Origin: an uncultured Clostridia bacterium
GTDB taxonomy: Bacteria > Bacillota > Clostridia > Oscillospirales > Ruminococcaceae
DNA: 53,770 bases
Assembly (NCBI GenBank): GCA_944387915.1
Contig: CALXGT010000046.1
Location: 1-53,770, forward strand
Direction: 5' to 3'
The translations under genes were made by a program, and so were the position numbers. Under the pieces are notes generated by a model. The model was not told where the DNA came from. It made no database searches and worked only from the letters and a program-made list of their open reading frames with translations. Positions 20,083 to 27,924 of this stretch are shown piece by piece. Positions within the stretch are counted from its first letter, which is position 1. Each line of letters begins with the position of its first letter.

Positions 20083-21204
20083 ATGAGCGAACGTTACTTA
20101 GGCGAATCCATTCCGAAGCTGGGATTTGGATGCATGCGTCTTCCTATGAAAGACGGTGCAATCGATATGCCCCAGTTCAAAAAGATGGTCGACGCCTTTA
20201 TGGAAAAAGGGTTTCGCTATTTCGATACCGCCTACGGATACTTAGACGGGAAAAGCGAAGGCGCCGTCAAAGAGGCGGTTGTGGACCGGTATCCGAGGGA
20301 TCAGTTCTACCTCGCTACCAAAATGCCTCTTTGGACCATTAACGAAACGGCGGATTACGAGGTTCGCTTTGAGGAACAACTTACCCGTACCGGCGCGGGA
20401 TATTTCGATTTTTACCTGCTTCATAACTTAAGCGGCGACCAAATTGAAAAAACCGAGAAACTGGGCGGATTCGATTTTCTAAAGAGCATCAAGGAAAGGG
20501 GCCTCGCCCGTCACATCGGTTTTAGTTACCATGACACCGCCGCCCATCTGGACGAGCTGCTCACCAAACATCCGGAGGTAGAATTCGTTCAGCTTCAGAT
20601 CAACTACGCCGACTGGGAAAGCGACAGCGTCCAATCGAGACTTTGCTATGAAACGGCAAGAAAGCACGGCAAATCGGTGGTCATCATGGAGCCGGTCAAG
20701 GGCGGAAGCCTGGCGCTGATGTCCGAAAAGGTACAAAGCATCTTCAAGAGCGCCAATCCCGACGCGTCGGTGGCGTCCTGGGCGATTCGGTTCGCCGCTT
20801 CTTTGGATGGGGTCATCACCGTGTTGAGCGGTATGTCCAACGAGGAGCAGATGACGGACAACCTGAACACCGTCAAAAACTTTAAGCCTCTCACCGACGA
20901 GGAGAGAAAAGTCATCGCGCAGGTCACCGAAATTTTGGACAACACTCCCACCGTGCCCTGCACCGACTGTAAGTACTGCACCGAAAACTGTCCCCAGGGA
21001 ATCAAAATTCCATCGTACATCGCCGCTTACAACAACTATAAGATCTTCGCCAATAAGGACGGCTTCAAAGGCCGCTTGGAGATGATTAAAAAAGAAGGCG
21101 GCGACCTTACCGATTGTCTCGCCTGCGGCGTTTGCGAAGGAAGATGTCCCCAACACATCGGCATCATCGATCTGCTAAAAGAGATCGCCGAAGCCGCGAA
21201 ATAG
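20083..21204 (+). CDS. Aldo/keto reductase with C-terminal ferredoxin domain
   Basis: The 373-aa protein has an AKR barrel (1-280) with catalytic-type residues Asp and Tyr in YFDTAYGY, Lys in ATKMPLW and His in YLLHNL. The C-terminal region holds two cysteine clusters, CTDCKYCTENCPQG and CLACGVCEGRCPQH, typical of two [4Fe-4S] clusters. Such fused AKRs are common in Clostridia; the substrate and the electron donor (NAD(P)H or ferredoxin) cannot be told. Strong AAAGGAGG site and C-ending codons suggest high expression. Single gene followed by a terminator. Confidence 0.92.
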   Translation: MSERYLGESIPKLGFGCMRLPMKDGAIDMPQFKKMVDAFMEKGFRYFDTAYGYLDGKSEGAVKEAVVDRYPRDQFYLATKMPLWTINETADYEVRFEEQLTRTGAGYFDFYLLHNLSGDQIEKTEKLGGFDFLKSIKERGLARHIGFSYHDTAAHLDELLTKHPEVEFVQLQINYADWESDSVQSRLCYETARKHGKSVVIMEPVKGGSLALMSEKVQSIFKSANPDASVASWAIRFAASLDGVITVLSGMSNEEQMTDNLNTVKNFKPLTDEERKVIAQVTEILDNTPTVPCTDCKYCTENCPQGIKIPSYIAAYNNYKIFANKDGFKGRLEMIKKEGGDLTDCLACGVCEGRCPQHIGIIDLLKEIAEAAK

Positions 21205-21212
21205 TTTTGACC

Positions 21213-21241
21213 GGGCGGTGAAACCACCGCCCCCTTTTTTT
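21213..21241 (+). terminator. Terminator between the reductase and pcp
   Basis: GGGCGGTG (21213-21220) pairs with CACCGCCC (21225-21232), followed by T7. The pcp ribosome binding site begins directly after the T-run, so read-through may express pcp. Confidence 0.78.
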
Positions 21242-21251
21242 GGAGGCAGCC

Positions 21252-21845
21252 ATGAAGCTTTGCGTTACCGGATTTTCCCCCTTCGGCGGGGAACCCATCA
21301 ACCCCTCTTACGAAACTGTCAAGGGATTACCGGACCGCATCGGTCCGTTTACCCTCATCAAAGCGGAAATCCCCACATCTTTTTCCCGGGCGTTTTCTAC
21401 CCTTCGCCCCATCATCGAAGCCCAGAACCCGGACGGGATCATACTACTGGGCCAGGCCGGCGGCCGCACCGCCATTACTCCCGAACGGGTCGCCATTAAC
21501 GTTATGGACGCATCCCGCCCCGATAACGACGGGGACAGTCCTTCAGATCTTCCTATTGACCCCTTGGGACCTGCCGCTTACTTCTCCTCTCTCCCCATAA
21601 AAAAGATGGCGCAGGCAATCACCGACGCCGGGCTTCCCGCCGCCATCTCCAATACGGCGGGAACCTATGTCTGCAATTTTTTAATGTACCGAACCCTTCA
21701 TTTCCTTACGGAAACCCACCGGGACATCCCATGCGGGTTCATCCATGTTCCCTTTATCCCGGAACAGGTCAAGGACAAAAACGCATTTTCTCTGCCTTTG
21801 TCCCACTTGATTTCAGGAATCGAAGCCGCCATTCTCGCTCTTTGA
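21252..21845 (+). CDS. pcp: Pyroglutamyl-peptidase I
   Basis: The 197-aa cysteine peptidase (family C15) removes N-terminal pyroglutamate. The three catalytic residues are in recognisable contexts: Glu in TAITPERVAIN (about 82), Cys in NTAGTYVCNFLMY (about 143) and His in GFIHVPFIPEQ (about 166). The start VTGFSPFGGE is also a family hallmark. ATG at 21252 follows GGAGG by 5 bases; a TTG at 21240 lies in the terminator. No promoter between it and the preceding terminator was found. Confidence 0.93.
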   Translation: MKLCVTGFSPFGGEPINPSYETVKGLPDRIGPFTLIKAEIPTSFSRAFSTLRPIIEAQNPDGIILLGQAGGRTAITPERVAINVMDASRPDNDGDSPSDLPIDPLGPAAYFSSLPIKKMAQAITDAGLPAAISNTAGTYVCNFLMYRTLHFLTETHRDIPCGFIHVPFIPEQVKDKNAFSLPLSHLISGIEAAILAL

Positions 21846-21867
21846 CCGGTTCGCCGGTCTTTTTTTT
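21844..21867 (+). terminator. Terminator of pcp
   Basis: GACCGG-TTCG-CCGGTC (21844-21859) followed by T8; it overlaps the pcp stop codon by two bases. Confidence 0.85.
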
Positions 21868-21876
21868 CCGATTTTT

Positions 21877-22497
21877 TCAGTTTACCTTCTCAAGAGAAAC
21901 GCCGTCATAGAGGTATTCCCCAATCGCTTCTTCCCCCGTCCAAACAATCCGAAGCGCGGTAAGAGAAGGATCCTCTAAAAAAACGGTTTCCGCTAACGCT
22001 TTTAACTCCTCTTGCGCGTCTTCCGCCTCTCCGGTAAGCTCCACCGTAAGCACGCCTTCCCCGTCTTCCCGTTCCTCATAAGAGACCACGGAAAACGCCG
22101 ACTCCTCTTCTCCGTCAAAATCGCCGCCAAAAGAAAGCATCGCACTTTCCAACGTCAAATCTTCTTTGGGTTTTTCCGATTCCTCCACAGCATCCTCCCG
22201 AAGGCCGGACTCCGTTTCCTCCGCCATGGATGCAAAAGAAGAAGTCCCCGCCGCGCTGTACATATTCTCAGCGGTCTGGTTGGATGCCGTATCGATTCCG
22301 CCGGAAAATAGCTTTACCGACGGATAAACCAATACCGCCAAAAGGACCGCAGCCGAAAGAGCAACGTAAAAAGCCTTTCTCCGTTTTGGCTTTTGATAAT
22401 GGGAAATTCTTTCCTTCAAAGAGGCTTCCATCCGGGAAAGGGTTTCCTTTGACGGTGTCAGGCCATCAAAAGCCTTCTTTAAATCGTTTTTATTCAC
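21877..22497 (-). CDS. Putative membrane anti-sigma factor
   Basis: The 206-aa protein has a short cytoplasmic N-terminus (1-41), one membrane helix (about 42-64) and an acidic extracellular domain (about 75-206). It overlaps the sigma factor gene by 8 bp, the usual arrangement for an ECF sigma and its anti-sigma. The N-terminal LKKAFDGLTPSKETLSRM helix resembles those of DUF-type clostridial anti-sigmas, but no ZAS zinc motif is present. The regulatory role is inferred from context. Confidence 0.75.
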   Translation of the reverse strand: MNKNDLKKAFDGLTPSKETLSRMEASLKERISHYQKPKRRKAFYVALSAAVLLAVLVYPSVKLFSGGIDTASNQTAENMYSAAGTSSFASMAEETESGLREDAVEESEKPKEDLTLESAMLSFGGDFDGEEESAFSVVSYEEREDGEGVLTVELTGEAEDAQEELKALAETVFLEDPSLTALRIVWTGEEAIGEYLYDGVSLEKVN

Positions 22498-22972
22498 CGT
22501 AATCCCCTCCCAGCATTTTTTTCAAAAGCTCTCTTCCTCGATGTAAATAGCTTCTCACCGTTCCTTCCTTTTTCTTCATCATCGACGCGATCTCCGCGGT
22601 GGAGTATCCCTCGTAGTAAAATAGATACAACGATACCCGGTAATGTTCCGGCAAGGATAAAATTACCTGCAACGTCTCATCCGGCACAGACTCTTCGACG
22701 CCGATATGGTACGCCTCATCTATCGAAACGTCCCGTCGGCTCGCCTTGCGGAAAAAGTCCTTGCAAAGATTCCCCGCCACGGTAATGAGCCATGCTTTTT
22801 CGTGGGCTTCGCTTTCAAATTCCCTCGGATGCTCCATCAGCTTCAAAAAAGTATTCTGTACCATATCCTCGGTATCCGCCCTGTTCTTAAGGTATACGAA
22901 ACAGACCCTGTAGATTGTTGCGCTGTGTCTACGGTAAGCATCTATAATTTTTTTTGATGTTTGCCCATCCAT
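22490..22972 (-). CDS. ECF-type RNA polymerase sigma factor
   Basis: The 160-aa protein has sigma region 2 (about 15-80; DTEDMVQNTFLKLMEHP is the polymerase-binding/-10 recognising helix) and region 4 (about 105-155; YEGYSTAEIASMMKKKEGTVRSYLHRGRELLK is the -35 recognising HTH). Family length is normal. Its ribosome binding site overlaps the recombinase stop (TAAGGAGG), so the two genes are probably co-transcribed unless a promoter lies inside the recombinase gene. Target genes are not visible here. Confidence 0.92.
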   Translation of the reverse strand: MDGQTSKKIIDAYRRHSATIYRVCFVYLKNRADTEDMVQNTFLKLMEHPREFESEAHEKAWLITVAGNLCKDFFRKASRRDVSIDEAYHIGVEESVPDETLQVILSLPEHYRVSLYLFYYEGYSTAEIASMMKKKEGTVRSYLHRGRELLKKMLGGDYGE

Positions 22973-22983
22973 AGCTGTCCTCC

Positions 22984-24570
22984 TTATTCTTCTCTCTCCG
23001 AATTTTTTTCTCCCCCAAGGCGTTGCAGCAAAGCGTCCCTTTGCTGATGGAATCGAAACCGAATCACGATTTTCCCGCCCTCATAAACATCAATCTCCTC
23101 CACCAACCGATTCAGCACGGTGCGATTGAGCTCAAAAAGCCTTCCCGTTTCCCGAAACGTTTCCAAAAACGGATTGGTCGGCATTTCCAAATCCTCCTTT
23201 TCGAGCTCCTCGAGAAGGAGGACCGCTTCCTTTCGTTTTTCCTCGTATTCCGCTTTGTACCGGCGATATTCCTCCTTTGTAATATCCCCTGCCTTCCAAT
23301 CCGGATATAACTCGTCAATTAACGATGAAAAACGTTTTATTTCCTTTTTCAGCGCCCCTTTTTTCTTCTCCCGATTCTGTGTTTCCAAAAGGAGCCGACG
23401 AGAGCGGTCTACCGCCGAAAAAACCTCATCCAGACTTTGCGCTAAAGCGATCTGGTGATTGATGGCGGCGAGAACCGCTTTATAAAGCTTGTCCTCCCGG
23501 ATACTGTGCTTGGAACAGCCCGTTTTCCGTTTAAAGCCGCCGCAAATATAGTATACATACTCCCCATAAGGCTGCCGCACCCGTTTTTTGTGCATACTAC
23601 TTTTACAGTCGCCGCATTTAAGTAACCCGGAAAACAGCGACACCATCCTCTCCCCGTCCGGCGCCTTTCTCTCGGTGTGAAACAAACGCTGCGCCGCAAA
23701 AAAATCCGCCGGTTCGATGATCGGTTGATGCGTCCCTTCCACAACAATCCAATCTTGCTCCGACACCTCCGTTAAAGTCTTTCGCTTATAACTTTTTACC
23801 TTCCGCTTTCCCTGGACCATATCCCCCAGGTAAAGGCGGTTTTTTAAGATTCGCCGCACCGTGCTTTCGTGCCAGCTTCCGCCTTTTTTCCCCCTTCTCG
23901 CGGAAGGAGGCAAAATACCCCGCTGGTTTAACATTTTGGTAATGCCGAGAACGGTATGTCCCGAGAGAAACAACGAAAAAATTTCCCGCACCACTACGGC
24001 GGTTTCCTCATCGACAATAAGCCGGTTTTTATTTTCCGGGGATTTTTGATAACCGTAAGGGGGGAAGGATCCGATAAACTCTCCGTTTCGGCGTTTGGCG
24101 TCCAAAACGGACCGGACCTTTCGGGAGACGTCCTTACTGTACTCGTCGTTCAAAAGATTTTTAAAGGGAACGAGGAGCCCTTCCGCCGTGTCGGGATCCT
24201 TTAGGCTGTCAATATGGTCGTTAACGGAAATGAAGCGGATCCCATAGTCGGGAAAAAATTCCTCCAGATACCGTCCTGCTTCAATATAGTTTCTCCCCAA
24301 CCGAGAAAGGTCCTTGACAATGACGCAATCGATCTTTCCCCGTTTAATATCCCGTTCCAGTTTTCGAAAAGCGGGACGGTCGAAATTGGTGCCGGAATAT
24401 CCGTCGTCGATATAGTCTCCGGCGAGCAAAAGGTCCTCGCTTTCCTCAATTACCCGATTCAACAGCGCTTTCTGGTTAAAAACGCTGTCGCTTTCCTCTT
24501 TGTCGCCGTCTTCCTTCGAAAGCCGGATATACGCGGCGGTGCGATAGAGATCTTTTCTTGGTTGATTCAT
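22984..24570 (-). CDS. Large serine recombinase
   Basis: The 528-aa protein belongs to the large serine recombinases that integrate phages and mobilisable elements. Seen: the resolvase catalytic domain with Ser18 in AAYIRLSKED and the DLSRLGRNYIEAGRY segment, a Recombinase domain (about 170-275), a zinc ribbon with CGDC then C and GC (about 315-355), and a long coiled coil (about 385-460). Full length, no frameshift. No other mobile-element gene is adjacent except perhaps the amidase. Base use does not differ clearly from neighbours. Its leader has an unusual RNA arrangement described separately. Confidence 0.92.
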   Translation of the reverse strand: MNQPRKDLYRTAAYIRLSKEDGDKEESDSVFNQKALLNRVIEESEDLLLAGDYIDDGYSGTNFDRPAFRKLERDIKRGKIDCVIVKDLSRLGRNYIEAGRYLEEFFPDYGIRFISVNDHIDSLKDPDTAEGLLVPFKNLLNDEYSKDVSRKVRSVLDAKRRNGEFIGSFPPYGYQKSPENKNRLIVDEETAVVVREIFSLFLSGHTVLGITKMLNQRGILPPSARRGKKGGSWHESTVRRILKNRLYLGDMVQGKRKVKSYKRKTLTEVSEQDWIVVEGTHQPIIEPADFFAAQRLFHTERKAPDGERMVSLFSGLLKCGDCKSSMHKKRVRQPYGEYVYYICGGFKRKTGCSKHSIREDKLYKAVLAAINHQIALAQSLDEVFSAVDRSRRLLLETQNREKKKGALKKEIKRFSSLIDELYPDWKAGDITKEEYRRYKAEYEEKRKEAVLLLEELEKEDLEMPTNPFLETFRETGRLFELNRTVLNRLVEEIDVYEGGKIVIRFRFHQQRDALLQRLGGEKNSEREE

Positions 24571-24573
24571 TTT

Positions 24574-24633
24574 TTCTCCCCATTCAGATATAAAAACAGG
24601 GGAGAACCGCTTTTAGTATAGCAGATTCTCCCC
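24574..24633 (-). promoter_or_regulatory. Possible RNA switch in the recombinase leader
   Basis: On the minus strand the order is GGGGAGAA (24633-24626), TTCTCCCC (24606-24599), T-rich TGTTTTTATAT, then GGGGAGAA (24581-24574), which is the recombinase ribosome binding site. The middle element can pair exactly with either outer one: pairing with the first makes a hairpin followed by T5 (terminator-like), pairing with the last hides the ribosome binding site. A TGCTATACT extended -10 (24623-24615) lies in the first loop. Confidence 0.55.
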
Positions 24634-24648
24634 GCTTCGAAAAGAGGA

Positions 24649-24768
24649 TCAGAGCATTTTGAGCACTGCGTCGGTTAAAGCGTCCAAAAACGTATCTTCT
24701 TCTTTTTTCGAAAAATCGAAAAAAACTTGCAGCCCTTCTTCGCTGAGATCCGGTTTTTGGGACTCCAT
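24649..24768 (-). CDS. Small acidic protein, 39 aa
   Basis: ATG at 24768 is preceded by AAAGGAG with a 7-base gap, and the frame runs 39 codons to TGA at 24649. The product is acidic and soluble (starts MESQKPDLSEEGLQVFFDF, ends with an amphipathic LDALTDAVLKML). No family is recognised. It lies 78 bp before the serine recombinase on the same strand, so it could be a recombinase accessory or directionality protein, or an unrelated small regulator; this is inference. Confidence 0.55.
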   Translation of the reverse strand: MESQKPDLSEEGLQVFFDFSKKEEDTFLDALTDAVLKML

Positions 24769-24821
24769 GGGATCCGCTCCTTTCTTAGTAGAAAGTATCG
24801 GCCGTTTTTTGGAATCTTATT

Positions 24822-25559
24822 CTAAAAACGGATATAATTGCGGTTTACATAACCGATTATTCCCTTGTGTTCCACCACATACCAATCGCCGGTCTGTCCG
24901 TAAACGGTAACGCTTTCCCCCCGGGGGATCCGTCCTTTGATGGAAGAATCGGTGGTGGGGCGAGAGCGGATGTTGAGCCCTCCGGAGCTAGTGACTACAT
25001 AACCGGTACGCACCGTTGTGGGGGCGATAAACGGGATCCCGAAATATTCCGTTAGGGACAGCACCAGATTCGCGGCAATCTTTTGGATGTTTTGCTGGAT
25101 CCAAAGGGCGTCCTCTAAGTTGTCATGGTACGCTAATTCCACAAAAACCGACGGCGCCTTGGTTTGCCGCACCTCTCCCAAAGCGGTGGTGGGAACCGCC
25201 CGGACTTTGGATGGCAAAGGATAAATACTTTTTAAATTTTCCGCTACAATGTCCGCCGCCCGCTTTCCTTTGGCGCTCCCCGGATAATAGTAAATATCCG
25301 TACCCCTATATTTTCCGTACATTCCCTCCGGCGCCGCGTTGGAATGAAGCGCAAAATGAAGGTCATAATTCCCGGCGTTGGACGCGCGAATGGAACTGGA
25401 AGCCGTCATGTCGGGGGTGTTGCGCACATATCCGATTCCCGACGCCTTTAGATACGGTATCATGGCATCGGCGATTAAGTTCATATAATATTCTTCTGTC
25501 CCCCCGTTCACGTAAAGATTGGCCTGCTGTGTCGAAGGGCTTAAATAAATCGTCGGCAT
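24822..25559 (-). CDS. N-acetylmuramoyl-L-alanine amidase with SH3 domain
   Basis: The 245-aa protein has an Amidase_3 domain (about 1-175) with zinc-ligand-type residues in LSPSTQ..., HFALHSNA and a catalytic Glu in VFVELAYHDN, followed by an SH3b domain (about 185-245; GLNIRSRPTTDS, GDWYVVEHKGIIGYVNRNYI). It should cleave the lactyl-peptide amide of peptidoglycan. No signal peptide is seen, so export would need a holin, lysis or a nonclassical route. ATG at 25559 follows AAAGGAGGG. It lies 54 bp upstream of the small acidic ORF on the same strand. Confidence 0.88.
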   Translation of the reverse strand: MPTIYLSPSTQQANLYVNGGTEEYYMNLIADAMIPYLKASGIGYVRNTPDMTASSSIRASNAGNYDLHFALHSNAAPEGMYGKYRGTDIYYYPGSAKGKRAADIVAENLKSIYPLPSKVRAVPTTALGEVRQTKAPSVFVELAYHDNLEDALWIQQNIQKIAANLVLSLTEYFGIPFIAPTTVRTGYVVTSSGGLNIRSRPTTDSSIKGRIPRGESVTVYGQTGDWYVVEHKGIIGYVNRNYIRF

Positions 25560-25661
25560 CAAATTTCCCTCCTTTCTTTTCATTCTATGCAAAGAGGGAA
25601 AAAGGGGCTACCATTCGTCCCGGAAAAAGAAGAAACTAAAGTCGGAAAGAACAAAAAACAG

Positions 25662-25690
25662 TGGCAATTCTCTGAAAAATGTGGTAAACT
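25662..25690 (+). promoter_or_regulatory. Promoter for darA-holB-ricT
   Basis: A TGGTAAACT extended -10 (25682-25690) has a weak -35 TGGCAA (25662-25667) at 17 bp spacing, 43 bp before the darA start. Confidence 0.55.
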
Positions 25691-25733
25691 GGAATTGCAA
25701 AAGTAAAAGCAGTCTCAAAGGAGGTTTCTTATT

Positions 25734-26057
25734 ATGAAATTGATTATTGCTATTGTCAATCGGGATGACAGCTCCGAAGTCGGCGACGCTTTGATGAAGA
25801 GCGGATTTTTTGCGACCAAGCTCGCTTCTACGGGAAGCTTTTTAATGGCCGGCAACACCACCTTTTTAGTCTGTACGGAAGAAGAGAAAGTAGAAAAGGC
25901 GATCGGCGTAATTGGAGAGCATTCCAAAAAGCGCACCCAGCTCATTCCCGCCACCGGTTATGCCAATCCGGAAACTTATGTGGCAACGCCCATTGAAGTA
26001 ACGGTAGGCGGTGCGACCATCATCGTGCTGGATGTGGATCAGTTTATGAAAATCTAA
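25734..26057 (+). CDS. darA: Cyclic-di-AMP receptor DarA (PstA/YaaQ)
   Basis: The 107-aa PII-like protein binds c-di-AMP as a trimer. Seen: MKLIIAIVNRDDSSEVGDAL, GFFATKLASTGSFLMAGNTTFLV (T-loop/B-loop region) and RTQLIPA, all typical of DUF970. Its output is not known for most species. It has an AAGGAGG site, and its TAA overlaps the holB start by one base. Adjacency of yaaQ and holB is conserved in many Bacillota. Confidence 0.93.
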   Translation: MKLIIAIVNRDDSSEVGDALMKSGFFATKLASTGSFLMAGNTTFLVCTEEEKVEKAIGVIGEHSKKRTQLIPATGYANPETYVATPIEVTVGGATIIVLDVDQFMKI

Positions 26058-27025
26058 TGAAATTTTCCGATTTTTTAGGAAACGAGGCCGCAAAGACGGT
26101 CCTTTACCGGGCGGTTTGCGACGAAAACGCCTTGCGCCACGCCTATTTACTCACCGGTCCCAAAGGAGTGGGGAAGCGCACATTGGCGAACCTCTTTATT
26201 CGCGCGTTGCTTTGCCGGGGAGAGGATCGGCCATGCGGAGAGTGTCTCCCATGTAAAAAAGTAGACCGGCAAATTCACCCGGACGTTTTGATCTTGCGGC
26301 CGCCCGAGGGGAAAGACGCCATCCCCGCCGAGTCCATTCGGACATTGAGAGAATTTTTATATTTACTTCCCAACGAGGCGGAAAAAAAGGTGGTTTTGAT
26401 CGAAAACGCGGAGAGTATGACGCTTACGGCGGCGAACGCGCTGTTGAAAATGTTGGAAGAGCCGCCTTCTTACGCCGTTTTCGTGCTCCTTGCGGAAAAT
26501 CGATCCCTGCTTTTGGAGACCATTTCCTCCCGTTGTCTTGTTCTGCCCCTTTTTGAACCGGGGCTTTATCTTTCCGAAAAATATCTCGCTCGCCAATATG
26601 AAGGTACCGCTCCCGCGTTATTGGAAAACGCCCTGCTTTATGGGGGCGGAAATTTAGGAAGGAGCATCCGGTACCTGGGTGAGGAAGAGGTTCAAAAAGC
26701 CTTCGAGGAAACGAAAAATTTATTTTTCCACTTAGACCGCGGGGAATTTTTCCTGCTGAAAACCCTGTCGGAGTATGAGCGGGATCGGGATGGCTTTCTT
26801 ACTTTGTTGGAGAATCTGGACCGGCTTTCCTGCGCAGCCGCAGAACACCGCGATTCTCTCTCCCTGTTAGAAGCGTCCGAAAAGATGCGAAGCACCTTAT
26901 CGCAGACGGCGGCTGCCCGTCTCCATTTTCTCTGTGAGGAAACGATGGACCGGTTAAAGCAAAACGCGTCCCTCGGCCTATCCACGGCAAGATTTGCCGG
27001 AGCCCTTTCCACAGTGGCGGGCTAA
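26057..27025 (+). CDS. holB: DNA polymerase III subunit delta prime
   Basis: The 322-aa clamp-loader subunit has an AAA+ domain with GPKGVGKRT (about 34-42), a zinc-binding cluster CRGEDRPCGECLPC, the LLKMLEEPP segment and an SSRC motif (sensor/arginine finger region, near 160). It assists loading of the beta clamp on DNA. The C-terminal collar domain is short but of normal length. It is coupled to darA and precedes ricT by 23 bp. Confidence 0.93.
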   Translation: MKFSDFLGNEAAKTVLYRAVCDENALRHAYLLTGPKGVGKRTLANLFIRALLCRGEDRPCGECLPCKKVDRQIHPDVLILRPPEGKDAIPAESIRTLREFLYLLPNEAEKKVVLIENAESMTLTAANALLKMLEEPPSYAVFVLLAENRSLLLETISSRCLVLPLFEPGLYLSEKYLARQYEGTAPALLENALLYGGGNLGRSIRYLGEEEVQKAFEETKNLFFHLDRGEFFLLKTLSEYERDRDGFLTLLENLDRLSCAAAEHRDSLSLLEASEKMRSTLSQTAAARLHFLCEETMDRLKQNASLGLSTARFAGALSTVAG

Positions 27026-27048
27026 AAAAGCAACAGAAAGGTTTCAAT

Positions 27049-27894
27049 ATGGTAGAAATTATCGGAATCCGATTTAAAAACAACGGAAAAACCTATTATT
27101 TTTCCCCCGGCGATACCCAAGCGCAAAAAGGAGATATGGCGGTGGTAGAAACCGCCAGAGGCCTGGAATGCGGCGAAGTGGTGATTGAACCCCGCCAGGT
27201 TCCGGAAAGCCAGATTGTCGCGCCGTTAAAGCCGGTTTTGCGGATTGCCGACGAAGAGGATCTCAAAAAAATTGAGGACAATCGAAAAAAAGAGAAAGAA
27301 GCGTTGGTAATCTGCCAGCAAAAAATTGAAAAGCATAAACTGGACATGAATTTAGTCGATGTGGAATACACCTTTGACGGCAGTAAGATCCTTTTTTATT
27401 TTACCGCCGACGGCAGGGTGGATTTCAGAGAATTGGTCAAGGATTTGGCCGGCGTTTTTCGGACCCGCATCGAGCTTCGGCAGATCGGCGTCCGAGACGA
27501 AGCGAAAATGTTGGGAGGTCTTGGAATCTGCGGACGGCCCTTTTGCTGTTCCAGCTTTTTGGGGGATTTTCAACCAGTCTCCATCAAAATGGCCAAGGAG
27601 CAGGGACTTTCGTTAAACCCCACCAAGATTTCCGGAACCTGCGGACGGCTGATGTGCTGTCTCAAATATGAGCAGGAAAGTTACGAGGAGCTTCTTTCCA
27701 TTACGCCGAAGTACGGCGCCTATGTCAAAACGCCTTCCGGCGTCGGCACCGTAATAGAAAGCAATTTACTTTCGGGCATGGTAAAGGTCTCGTTAGAATC
27801 CAACCCGGATGGCGCTCCGATTCTGGTTCACCGGGATGACGTTCGATTCCTCAAAAAGCCGAAAAGAGGCGGGGAACCGGAGAAATCGAACTAA
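27049..27894 (+). CDS. ricT: PSP1-domain regulatory iron-sulfur protein RicT (YaaT)
   Basis: The 281-aa protein contains the PSP1 C-terminal domain. Cysteines in GGLGICGRPFCCSSFL and GTCGRLMCCLKYE match those of YaaT/RicT, which with RicA and RicF holds [4Fe-4S] clusters and supports RNase Y-dependent mRNA maturation and phosphorelay activity in Bacillus. The N-terminal FKNNGKTYYFSPGD also fits. It ends with a basic tail. RicA and RicF are not in this window. Confidence 0.92.
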   Translation: MVEIIGIRFKNNGKTYYFSPGDTQAQKGDMAVVETARGLECGEVVIEPRQVPESQIVAPLKPVLRIADEEDLKKIEDNRKKEKEALVICQQKIEKHKLDMNLVDVEYTFDGSKILFYFTADGRVDFRELVKDLAGVFRTRIELRQIGVRDEAKMLGGLGICGRPFCCSSFLGDFQPVSIKMAKEQGLSLNPTKISGTCGRLMCCLKYEQESYEELLSITPKYGAYVKTPSGVGTVIESNLLSGMVKVSLESNPDGAPILVHRDDVRFLKKPKRGGEPEKSN

Positions 27895-27920
27895 ATCCCT
27901 TCACGACGTAAGGAGGGATT
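27894..27920 (+). promoter_or_regulatory. Hairpin enclosing the ribosome binding site of the next gene
   Basis: AATCC-CTT (27894-27901) can pair with AAGG-GGATT (27910-27920), which contains the AAGGAGG site for the secreted protein at 27925. No T-run follows, so this would act on translation or RNA stability. Confidence 0.45.
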
Positions 27921-27924
27921 CGCA

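Noticed and set aside
20479-21156. Antisense ORF in the aldo/keto reductase gene
   Set aside because: Shadow frame opposite a gene with clear catalytic and Fe-S motifs.
22984-25559. attL/attR direct repeats around the recombinase
   Set aside because: I could not identify convincing flanking repeats by reading; this needs comparison with an empty site.
25570-25600. Sporulation-type (sigma-E like) promoter before the amidase
   Set aside because: A CATAGAAT sequence resembles a -10, but the upstream element is too weak to support it.
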